A stretch of DNA of 29,691 nucleotides from NCBI GenBank assembly GCA_009602735.1, contig WELA01012797.1, positions 311,098-340,788 of the forward strand, in the 5' to 3' direction. The position numbers were made by a program, and so were the translations under genes. The notes under the pieces were generated by a model, which saw only the letters and a program-made list of their open reading frames with translations, searched no databases and was not told the DNA's origin. The DNA comes from Mesotaenium endlicherianum. Lineage: Eukaryota; Streptophyta; Zygnematophyceae; Zygnematales; Mesotaeniaceae. Positions 20,494 to 29,691 of this stretch are shown one piece after another; position 1 is the stretch's first letter; each line of letters opens with the position of its first letter.

Positions 20494-21867
20494 TCACACA
20501 CTTGAACGAACTCAGTCTCAAAACATATGATAGCACGGAAATTCACAAGGTGCCCAACTCTCCACTTCACTGAGATAGTTTTCTGGGTTACATTTTCTGG
20601 TCTTAAGTAGCTCACTACGCCAACCCGCCACTCTGCCCCCCCTTCGCCACTCCGCCACTCTGCCTCCCTACCACGCTCCGCCCCCCTGCCGCCCCTAACG
20701 AGCAGTTACAAACGTTCACGAACGTTCACGACATATTCGCTATCGTGTGAAAGTAACAACTCATAATTACTAACTTACCCGAACGACTACCAACAAACGA
20801 CTAACTCTTGAACCGAAATGACTAACGACAAACCAAACAAAGCTATCGACATCCTGGCGCGCGTCACGTATCGACGCGACATCCAGTAGCCTAGTCACGA
20901 CAAAGTAGGATTAAGAGTGCCGGTCTACGGACTGTATTCCAACATCCAGCGACAAGGATCGCCGTCCACTCAGCTCTTCTGACTCGGCAACTTCTGCATG
21001 TCTGCAGCATGGTCAGCTTCGCAGCTGACTTGGAATCAACTCCCGGCTCTTTAGCCTAGTCAGCTTCTCGGCTGATCCTTGAAGGTTTAGCTTAGCCAGC
21101 TTTCTGGCTGTCTTGGCTGTGAAACCCTACTTGCCTCTGAGTGTCGGGGTTGACCTGTCTTCTGGTCAAGTTCGCATGTGACCTGAACCAGTGCTGACCT
21201 GTCGGCGGTCAACTAATAGGACCGGAGACAGTGTTGACTTTCGTACCTGGGCGGCCGTGACTTTCGATGCGCGTGCGGCACCGTCAGACGGGTAGAAGTC
21301 GCGACACCGATCACCATACACGGATCTAGATGTACAGAAAAGTTACCACCTTGCACTGCCTTGCACCACCCGGCACCAGACTGCTGACCACCACGACACA
21401 GCCACGTCAGTTGACAAGTAGGACACTGCAACCCAGATGCAACCTGCTTCAACTGGCTTCAACCTGGTCCACCTTACTCCCTGCTGGCAGCGACTAGTCA
21501 AACAAGCTCGTCGAGACTCCCGCCACTCGGAAGTGCCCGGAAGCGATCAAACAGACCTGCATGTTCAAATTCGTTTAGAAGCTTAAGCTAGATTAGCAAT
21601 AGTGCACTTCATCTCCTTCATGTCACTTCAGCTCACAGTCGTAGCTGCTTTCCTAGGAAATTCGATAGTTACCTGCGCTGAAGGACATTCGAGACGCTCC
21701 AATACATACACAAGGCCCTCATTACGGATGTCATTGTAATTGTCGTATTCATAATCCTCGTCGCGTCGGCCATGATCACATGATATAGAAACTGCAATAA
21801 TCGATCCGGAAGGCCCGCATCTCCACACCCTGCAGTGCAGAGCCCAGAGATTGAGATTGGGTCCGTC
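20450..21867. other. non-coding stretch, probably copia LTR plus flank
   Basis: Begins TGTTGAAAC, as expected for the inner edge of a copia LTR. I see no coding domain on either strand. It contains pyrimidine-rich CCACTCTGCC-like repeats at 20620-20700 and a run of five small hairpins at 21012-21211 (separate entry). The RING gene promoter must lie in its right part. Confidence 0.5.
21012..21211. repeat. run of five short inverted repeats
   Basis: Stem-loops at 21012-21029 (7-bp stem, TCGC loop), 21060-21075 (5 bp), 21094-21109 (6 bp), 21150-21169 (6 bp) and 21195-21211 (5 bp). The first three share a CAGC...GCTG-type core and the last two a TGACC...GGTCA core, suggesting that a small unit was duplicated and diverged. 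Confidence 0.65.
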
Positions 21868-22647
21868 ATGGCCTTTAGTAATGCAGATTCAGAAGCCTCA
21901 TGCATAATGTGTCCGCGAGAATTAGACCCTGCCGAGCCGCTGGTAGTCAACACCTGCCACCACTACTACCATCGAGTATCTCCCTCCCTCCCTCTTGGTC
22001 TTGCAGGACTAGGAAGGTCATTATGGAGGTCTTCAATACCCCATATACTGGTTGAGCGTTTTGCAGAGCTGCACTTTCTAAATGGCTTTGCTTCCTACAA
22101 TGCTTTCTTTCCCGCCGCCGACCTTCACATGGCTTCTGAGAACTCTTCATGAAATGATTGAGATTGTGTGTCAAATTGTTCACTTGATGGCCCTTTTGAA
22201 ATTGGCACTGTTTATATGAAGCTGCATGCACGAATTGCTGGACTGAAGTTGAGAGCGTTGAAGGGCTGCAACAATGCACCTGAATTAAGACTTATTGCGA
22301 TAGGCAGATGGGAAGACACTAGTAAAGAAGAAGAAAAGCAAGAACTAGCTGGCGTGTTGCTCGTTGACTCATGTCCCTCCTGTAGCATTCTTGTTGTGAT
22401 TGGCGAGGGGTGCACACAACACACAATCGCCTTCCCTATCTCCCTCTGTCTCCCCTCTTTCTCTATATGCATGTATGGGTGTGCTCACCCTAGTAAAATA
22501 AACTGACAGCAAAAGCATGGCTTCTTGTGCAGGCTTGCATTGAGGAGTGCATGGGCCAAGACAAACGCCACCTGCCCTGCATGCCGAGTGCCCCTGTCCT
22601 TGAGTCTACGCCAGCCATTGGCAACTTCGACCTCTTCAGCGTGTTAA
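21868..22647 (+). pseudogene. RING-H2 finger protein, two exons, frame broken
   Basis: Exon 1 21868-21975 starts MAFSNADSEASCIMCP. A GTATCT donor, a 557-base intron and a TTGTGCAG acceptor lead to exon 2 at 22533. RING-H2 proteins are usually E3 ubiquitin ligases binding two zinc ions. Ligands 1-6 are perfect in one frame (CIMC ... C-x-H-x2-H-x2-C across the splice junction). The last pair (TCPACRVPL) is in the other frame, reached by one base within TGCA at 22548-22551. In the intact reading the protein would be small (about 75 residues), ending at TAA 22645-22647. In the unshifted frame it runs to TGA 22679-22681 without ligands 7-8. An earlier 5' exon cannot be excluded. Either a sequencing indel or a recent pseudogene. 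Confidence 0.7.
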
Positions 22648-23680
22648 GTGATTTGGCGATGCAAAGAGGAGTCTACTGCTGAGCTGCACATCTCAGTATA
22701 TACCACTATATTGTAGAGCTGATCCCAGATGTAAGGTTACAACAGAAAGTGGCCGTGTATGCGACTATTGCGGTTAAGTGGTGCATGTGCAACTTAATTT
22801 GTATAGGTGTAGGCCTGTACTGCTTTTCCATTAATACCTCCATTTTGCCTTACACATCAAGCTCAATGCTAATAGTTGTACACGACATAACGCATTATTG
22901 TCATAGATGATGTATCTAGGGGGCAACTCATGGCCAGCTCTTATAATTCGTATATGATGAAGATTGTAACCGAGTGGGAAAGAGGGCTCCAGACACAAAG
23001 TACAAAGCCGGAGATCTGGGGTGCCAACATTGCTCGACGCTATATGGTGGCTTTGCATACAGTGATGAAAAGACTACCAAAGAACGACTAAATATGTGCA
23101 AAGATATTGATATGGGGGCAGACTTAATATAATATACTACATATCCGAGAGTACAATCATGTTCAAGCCAAATAAGCTAGTACCTGCTTTGCTGGCACCA
23201 TCTACAATATACCTGCGACTACCATTGTGCAGAGGCAATTTTATACACCTAATTGTGGGTGAATGCGACTGCCGCCCTCTACCACTTTATAACTCACTGC
23301 ATGGAGACAACAAATTACTAGAATAATATCAATAGTACCCCTCTGATGGCCACAAGTAACAAGTGCATGTGGAACCACTATAGAGAAGCAGAAGCTCTGT
23401 GTATACTACATATGTATCACTGCAATCTCTGGCACCTACTCACGTCCTGGCACCCTGCACCCATCCCTTCCCTGCTCCATCACGCAGGCTAACCTACAAA
23501 TTCTATTCCTGAAGTACACCTTGTCATGCCAGAACGCGGCTTGTATATATAACCTTCTAATCCAGGCGTTCACGCCCGCAGAATACGAGTTGTATCAGAT
23601 TTCCCGGTACTACAACAACAAACACAGCCGCCAGGTGTCGATCCTCTTGAAGCTCCCACCCAACCACCTCTGCCCGCAGG
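22648..23680. other. intergenic spacer between convergent genes
   Basis: AT-rich DNA between the ends of the RING gene (plus) and the K+ channel gene (minus). No domain, RNA gene or repeat recognised. Composition turns GC-rich again near 23620. Confidence 0.5.
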
Positions 23681-26600
23681 TCACTCGACCTTGTCTGCCC
23701 CCCCCCCTCCTTCCCCTCCTCCTCCTCCCCCACCTTCTCCTCCTTCTGTGACACCCTGGTCCAGAAGCTCTGCATCGTCGACCAGGTACAGCCTGTCCCC
23801 GTCGAGAATGAGGTCGATGGTGGCGATGTTCCCGCCGTCGTGATTGAGCACGTGGGCGTAGTGGCCCCCAAAGTGCTTCTCGCCCAGGAGCAGCAGGTCC
23901 TTCACGGTGGGGGGCACCCACACGAGGCGCCCCACCTTCCTCTGGCGGCTCCACGGATGGTGCGGGTACAGCGTCACTCGCTGCACGGCGCCACATCAGC
24001 ATCCGCACCAGCATCGGTATTGGAATCAGCATCAGAATCTATCTGTTCTTCCTAGAAGTGGATCGACGATTGACATTCAGCGGCCCTAGGGGAAGACGCA
24101 CGGGAGGTGAGCGTGAAGCAGAGGCACCGCTCCCAGACTTGGCTGTGGTGGAGACACCTGTTCCCCAATTGGCTGTACGTGGGCATACGATGCGCAGCAG
24201 CACACACTGCACGGCCCGACTTTGGAACAAAGCTGGCGAAACGAAAGCGTGTGATGTATGCGAATGACAGTGGCTGCAACAAAGTCCAGCGCACCCGATG
24301 TAGCCAACACTTGAATTTATGCTGGTCCGTGAGAAATAGAGTGGATGCAAGGGACGCCATTGCCCTTTCAAAGCGTGCCTGAAAAACGAACGTGCGAGAG
24401 CCAAAACCATTTCTTGCTACCCCTTGACCATCATATGCTTCTCACGGTGCCCTGTGCAGTAGGCCAAACCAGAACAAGGCAGCAGCAGCAGCAGGAGGAG
24501 CAGCAGCAGCAGCTCACTTTGCGGGCGGCATCAGCGCTGAAGTGCAGGGGCCCGCGCGAGCCTCTGGCGGGGGGGGCTCGCCAGCGGGGCGAGCTCTGCC
24601 CGCTGCCCCTCATGGGCGTTGCGCCGCCCGAGTACGCCCCGCCTGCATAGGCCTGCTGGCCCCAGTAGCCCCCGGGCGTGCTTGCTCCGCTCGCACTCCT
24701 CTCGTGAGCTTTCTTCTGCAGGGGCGGCAGGCTCAGCGGCAGCACGGAGATTCCTTCTCCCGCTTCTTGAGGGGCTGAAACCTGGCCCTCCCCAGGTGCC
24801 GCGCCATCTACCTCCCCTCTCTCCTCGCTCTCCTCCTCCTCCGCAATCCTGGCCGTCCCTTTGCTCGCAGGCTCACCCAGGTCCGCTGCAGCAGCAGCTT
24901 CTTCGCCCCCCCTGCTCCGGCGAGCGTGCTGTGCAACTGCCACCGCCGCGCCCGTCAGAGTGGCCGTGGTCAGCGGGGACGCTTCGTGTATGCTAGCGAT
25001 GGCAGAGGCGGTGTGAGCAGGCTCCAGCACGGTCTCGCCGCCCGACACCTTGCTCAAAATGGCGGCCTCCAGCAGCGCAATTGTGGGCATGCTGGCGCAC
25101 AGCCGCGCCTCGTCGAGCGCCGTGTTCCCCCACCTGCCCCCCCCCCTCCCGCGCAGACAAGCGCCGTCAGCAGCAGTTCCAGCCGTCAGGTGCTGCTCTG
25201 CCTCCAGCGCATTTGAGGCACTTGACTTACCCGGTATCAAACGGCGCTTGCGCAAAGCTTTCAGCAGGCAGTTCTGAAGCCACCACTGCATGTGAAAGCT
25301 GCAGGGCCGTCGAGGCGCGACGCAACGCCAAGGGGGGGCGCTCACCAGCCAGCCTAGCAGGCGTCTCGTACATCGCCGGTCAGCAAGGGAACCCACTCAC
25401 CGAGAAGAAGCAAGTGACACACACTACCAATAACGCCCACACGCCAGCGGGCGACGCAGCTCTAGGAGGCGGGCGTAAGGCCAGCAACAAAGGCGGGGAA
25501 AGCAGCCCCAGCCGGCCAGGTGGCAGGCAGGCGCAGAACACTGACAAGAGGAAGGCACGCAGGTGGCAAGTTGGACATGCGAGCGAGCGAGCGAGCTGGC
25601 AGGCGAGCGGGCTAGCGAGCGACTGGCCAGCAGGAAGGAAAGGCACACGAGCGCACCGGTCGCGTGCGAGCACGTCCGCGCCAGAGGCCACCAGAATGCG
25701 CGCCACGTGGACGATGCCCTCGGCCGCAGCGATGTGCAGCGGCGTGCGCAGGTCGTAGTCGGCGCTGTTAGGGTCCACGCCGAAGTCCAGCAGGCGCTGC
25801 AGGTACTCCGTCTGCCCGCCCATCACAGCGTTGCACAGGTCCGATCCCGCCGCCTGCGCGCGCACTCCTCCCCCCCTCTCTCTCCCGGGAGTAATCGACA
25901 TCAGCATCCGCCACGGTTTCATGTCTGCCAGTTGTCAGGGCATGCACTGCTCATCCATATCTCAATTGCCCGTTGCTTGCGGGTGACTGTGTGGCTGCAG
26001 ATGTGTGTGCAGTCATGCGCACGTGTGTGTGTGTGTGTGTGTGAGTGTGTGTGTGATGGGAAAGAGCACAACTGCTGGTAACTGAGTGGACTGACCAGGT
26101 TGTTATAGATAGGGTCCCACACAAAGAGCCTGCTTGATGTCTCATAGCAGTCTGTACTCTTCAAAAGGTCGTGCACTTCCTTTCCCATCCTCTGCTGGCA
26201 TGTTGGAAGTTGCTAGAATGAGAGGCAAACGAGGGAGATAGTGGGGCAGGGAGAGAAGGGGTTAGAGGTGGAAAGAGAGAAGAGGGGAGGGAAGATGGAG
26301 GAGAGGGGCGCACCTGCAGAGCAACAGAGGCGCCGTGGTCCTGCAGGATGTGCGCCGTGGTGGAGTGGCCTGCACGCAGCGCCTCCAGCATGGGCGTGGT
26401 CCCAAAGTTGTCCTTGGCGTTGGCCTCCGCGCCCTCCAGCAGCAGAAACTGCACCAGATCGTCGTAGCCCTTGGAGGCCGCCAGGTGCTGCGTGCTCCCG
26501 CGCCCACATCACCCCCCGCGCTCGTCAGGGGGCTGATGCACGTCTCGGCCAGCTGAAGCTGTCGGAACTTTGGGGCTCAGGGCTGGAGTTCTGGGACAGC

Positions 26601-27208
26601 CTAGAGGTAGGTAGGGCTTAGCGAGCACCAGAGGCACCTGGCCATGGGCGCTGAGGATCAGGAGCAGCTGCTTACAGCCATTGGCTTCTGGAGCGGAGGA
26701 GAGAGGGGAAGAGAAGGAGAAGGGAAAAGAGGAGGAGGACGCTGAGGAAGAGGAGGAGGAGGAGGAGGAGGAGGAGGGGAAGGAAGGGCGGCCGCGCATC
26801 TCCAAGCTGACTCGCATCGCGAGTCTTGGCCCGGGCTCACACGCTCACAAGTCCGTCCCAAGAGAAGCCCCCACACGTCGCAGTAAGGCATGAGAGCGGC
26901 GGCGGCTGCTGACAAGGGAGTGCTAGGGAGGCGCGCACTCGAGGTGGCCGCGGCAGCGTACCAGGGGGGTGCGGCCGTCGTAGTCGGCCTTCTGTGCGCT
27001 GGCGCCCGCCTTCATGAGCGTCTTGATGTGCTCCACGTCGCCGCGCGCGGCGGCGTTGATGGTGGTCATGATCAGCTCTGCCTCCTGCTGCGCGATCAGG
27101 TTGCTGATCTCAAACGCCAGCGCTGCCACCTTCGTCTCTCCCGCCTTCGTTTTCTGCAGACCCGCACACGCACGCACGCACGTGCACGCGCCCGCATGCA
27201 CACACACG

Positions 27209-27254
<46 letters not shown>

Positions 27255-28861
27255 TGCGCAAGTGTGGACAAGTTACAGCCACAAACTATTGAGGGCAGCC
27301 TCTCCCCTGCTCGACAAACGATGGGCCCGAGCGTTGAGATGATTGTTGCAATTTTGATTGCGGTTTCAGGGTGCAGGGTCTGGCTCAAAAAACGTGGGAT
27401 ACTCCACATCAAATGTTGGAGCTCCCAGAAAGTCTAGCTCCAGCCTTCATGGGAAGCAAGGCTGGCGGACAACGGTGGAGTGAGCTCAGCTCGAACCTGG
27501 AGGAGGTTGGCCACCAGCTGGCGGCCGTCGAGGACGTAGGTGGAGAGCACGTTGTTGAAGGCCTGCTTGTCCACGCGCAGCAGCTGGCACACCTCGCGCA
27601 CGCGCACCGTGAAGGGCTGCGGGATGTTGCACATCACCGCCACCTCGCCCACCACCTGCTTGCCACCGCCAGGCCAAGGAGAGGGGGTGGGGAGGGGATG
27701 CGGAGGAGCAGGGAGAGAGGGGGAAGCCCCACGCAGAGCACCTCTGCCTTACGGATGAGCCGGGCAACCGCCAGGTGGGCACAGCAGCAGCACAGAAGCG
27801 GCACAGGCGTAGCACAGCAGAGCACAGAAGGTGCGTGTTGCCACGCCCGCATGCGCCATGTGGCAGGCCCCAGGGCAAGCCGCACAGGTAACGGAGGGGC
27901 TGCCGATGCTGCTGCTGCTGGTCTCACACGATACTCGCACTACTACATCTCTCAAGACGTGAAAAAATATCGTTGGCTGGGCCATCTGGCAGCATCTGCA
28001 GCTCCGCCAGCAGCGCGCCCAACAAGCACTACGCAAAACTGAACACACCCATACACGGGCGCACATGCAGAGCATACACGCCCAACTGAGGCAATCACAA
28101 GCGCCGCGTGGGCATCGCCTTCAGTTGACTTCCTGGCCAGCTGTCAGCTCACGATGTACAAGCGCCCCAGACGTTCGTACGGGACATGCGCTCGCACGCT
28201 CGCACACTCGCACATATACACACGCATGCACGGGCAGACATGCCTACACACGCACGCACGCACGCACACACACACATGGGAATTGTGGGCATGGCTTGCA
28301 TACGAAAGGACCCCACGGGGAGGAGTGATGAATGGGCGCTACAAACGTGGCCCCTCCCGGCAGCTGTAAAAGGCCGCTCAAATAGAGAACTACTCAGATG
28401 ATGCTTCCCAACTCTATCAATCTGGCCACGCGCTTGTACTGAGACTCAGCCACAACCTCCGTCGCCAAAAATGCCAGCACCCGGTCAGCAACGGGCAAAC
28501 AATCAAGTGGGCAGCATACCCCAGCTGCAAACAGCCTACATAAAAAGCTCAGGCAGCCCACTACCAGGGTGGAGGACGGGGGAAGAGGGACTCTGGTGGC
28601 AAAGATGTGGGGCCGGAAGGGGGGGGGAATATTGACGTGCAAGCCTTCCCTCCCCCCCTCCCTCCCTCCCTCCCTCAACTTGCCCATTCTTTAACTCACG
28701 TTGTGCTGGTAGAGCACGGTGACAAGGTCCTCGGTGCCGTCGCGGCCGACCTCGAGCTCCTCCAGGGCGCCGGACACCACCACATACATGTTGTCGGCCG
28801 CGTCGCGCTGCTGCATCACAATCTCCTGCGGCATGTAGTGCTCCGCACTCGACCTGGCCAC
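23681..28861 (-). CDS. plant Shaker-type K+ channel, C-terminal part (cNBD, ankyrin, KHA)
   Basis: Seven minus-strand exons with agreeing phases: 28861-28700, 27655-27497, 27153-26962, 26487-26314, 25853-25657, 25133-24518 and 23980-23681 (TGA); 599 residues. Order: a cyclic-nucleotide-binding domain (exons 1-2: MYVVVSGALEELEVGRDG; GEVAVMCNIPQPFTVRV) and a helix with QQEAEL. About five ankyrin repeats follow (exons 3-6: DYDGRTPL, DNFGTTPMLEAL, DYDLRTPLHIAAAEG, RWGNTALDEA). Then a low-complexity linker of about 170 residues and a KHA domain (last exon: VTLYPHHPW, LILDGDRLYLVDD) with a Gly/Glu-rich tail. This order is that of plant SKOR/GORK/AKT channels, which form tetramers in the plasma or vacuolar membrane and conduct K+; KHA and cNBD serve assembly. 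Similarity looks closest to SKOR/GORK (NIPQP(F/Y)TVRV), but rectification cannot be judged. The S1-S6 pore and C-linker lie right of the window: the first exon starts at an acceptor. Confidence 0.92.
26023..26055. repeat. (GT)n microsatellite in channel intron
   Basis: GT run with one GA interruption, in the intron between the fourth and fifth visible exons (25854-26313). Confidence 0.85.
26751..26777. repeat. (GGA)n repeat in channel intron
   Basis: Purine tract of GGA units in the intron 26488-26961. Open frames here are low complexity only. Confidence 0.85.
27217..27250. repeat. (CA)17 microsatellite in channel intron
   Basis: Perfect CA run preceded by a (CG)n segment, in the intron 27154-27496. 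Alternating purine-pyrimidine DNA of this sort can adopt Z-form. Confidence 0.9.
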
Positions 28862-29691
28862 CTGCGCTCGCACGCCCCGCGCCCCGCCCACCCAATCACC
28901 CACAGCGAGAAGCTCCTTCAGGCCGCCAGTGGCCGGGGGGGTTTGGGGGGGGTGGGGGTGGGGGGTTTTTGGAGGGTGGGAGGGAGGCTTCCAGCTGTCA
29001 GCCCCACACTGCTTGCCTCCACATGCGCGCGCGCGCGTGCGCATTTGCGCATACATGTGATAGCGGGCGCTCTACGCGTTCCTCGAGGTGGAACGGTTGC
29101 CCGATCAGTTCTTCCCCCTTCTGCTTCCTCTGGGGCCTCAGCGGACAACGATTTGTGTGCCCTGCTCCCTGCGTGAGGGGCATCCCAGCTAAGGAAGGCC
29201 CTAAAGGCTCCAAGAAGGGCGCCTTCTGGCACATCTTTCTCAAGAGGCTCGTGGCCCCAGTGGATCGCTGCCAAGCCTCCTCCTGCTGCCACATAGCTGG
29301 CTGGCAGAAAAGGCTGCTGCTTGTGAGTCACCAGCCAGGGGGGTGCTCAAGACTGGCAAGAAGGGGGACCGAGCAGGCCAGCCCCCCAGCATAGGCTGCA
29401 CACTCCTTAGTGAGAGCCAGTTGATGCCCCCCTACGCCCAACTCTCCACTGCACATCACCAGCACCAAAATCGGGCGCGCCACGCGCAGCCAATGGGTGC
29501 CGCCTCGCGCGGTGGGGCAGCGCTGGCACCAAGCGCCTGTGACTACACAACCAAAGCCACAGACGCAGCGGCAGCGCGGCGGCGGCGGGTGTGGGGGCTG
29601 GCTGATCTGCCAGGAGGGGCTGCAGAGGGGAGGGGGGGAAGGGGGGGCAGTGTGGAGGGGAGGAGGAAGAAGGGGGGGAAGGGCGAGCGAG
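28862..29691. other. probable channel intron, no exon recognised
   Basis: Starts with the acceptor of the first visible channel exon. I searched the minus strand for the C-linker and S6 region and found no convincing match, so this intron is at least 830 bases long. Poly-G and GGGA-rich tracts occur at 28930-28985 and 29580-29691. Confidence 0.45.

Noticed and set aside
21213..21452. Minus-strand ORF with CPTCQLTW as a possible missing C-x2-C half of the CTF7 zinc finger
   Set aside because: No other conserved residues around it, no donor giving the required phase, and its composition matches the neighbouring non-coding repeats.
22168..22506. 112-codon ORF between the RING exons
   Set aside because: Falls inside the intron and resembles no known family.
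28186..28280. CACA/CGCA repeat-coded ORFs and possible CRISPR-like repeats
   Set aside because: Simple dinucleotide and tetranucleotide repeats in a eukaryotic intron; no repeat-spacer structure.
28998..29331. Minus-strand frames with KAPFLEPL-like words as a possible C-linker exon of the K+ channel
   Set aside because: Only a weak resemblance; no usable donor follows and flanking residues do not match the family.
29461..29520. Inverted CCAAT box as a possible minus-strand promoter for the channel
   Set aside because: The first visible channel exon begins at a splice acceptor and lacks the pore, so transcription must start further right.

Overview
This is a nuclear window from a green-lineage eukaryote, most likely a green alga. 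It holds intron-rich genes with GT-AG introns, a plant-type cyclic-nucleotide-binding/ankyrin/KHA potassium channel, a PH-SMP lipid-transfer protein of the TEX2/Nvj2 family, an Eco1/CTF7 cohesin acetyltransferase, and LTR retrotransposons primed by initiator Met-tRNA. The species cannot be named from the sequence. Two N characters, each flanked by a duplicated stretch, show that this is an imperfect draft assembly.

Layout. (1) 1-8471, GC-rich, plus strand: a TEX2-like gene, 5'-incomplete, with six exons whose phases all agree (1252 codons in the window). (2) 8472-10120: AT-richer spacer with no supported gene. (3) 10121-12128, minus strand: six exons of an ECO1/CTF7 acetyltransferase that lacks its 5' end. 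(4) 12129-20493: a block of retroelements, all on the minus strand. It consists of a short RT fragment of one Ty3/gypsy family, a nearly complete Ty3/gypsy chromovirus with both LTRs (12295-18960), and a truncated, mutated Ty1/copia element. (5) 20450-21867: non-coding, with a run of five small hairpins. (6) 21868-22647, plus strand: a two-exon RING-H2 gene broken by a one-base frame discrepancy. (7) 22648-23680: spacer. (8) 23681-28861, GC-rich, minus strand: seven 3' exons of the potassium channel. Its pore region lies beyond the right edge.

The host genes are unrelated housekeeping genes (membrane contact-site lipid transfer, sister-chromatid cohesion, ubiquitin ligation, K+ transport) and form no operon or pathway. 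The most notable signals are in the retroelement block. The chromovirus has a textbook -1 frameshift heptamer plus hairpin at its gag/pol junction. Its two LTRs differ clearly and its two flanks are interiors of two different retroelements with no target-site duplication. This points to ectopic recombination or an assembly join between two loci. The CTF7 gene loses its 5' exons exactly where the retroelement block begins. I found no convincing sign of an undescribed defence or enzymatic system.
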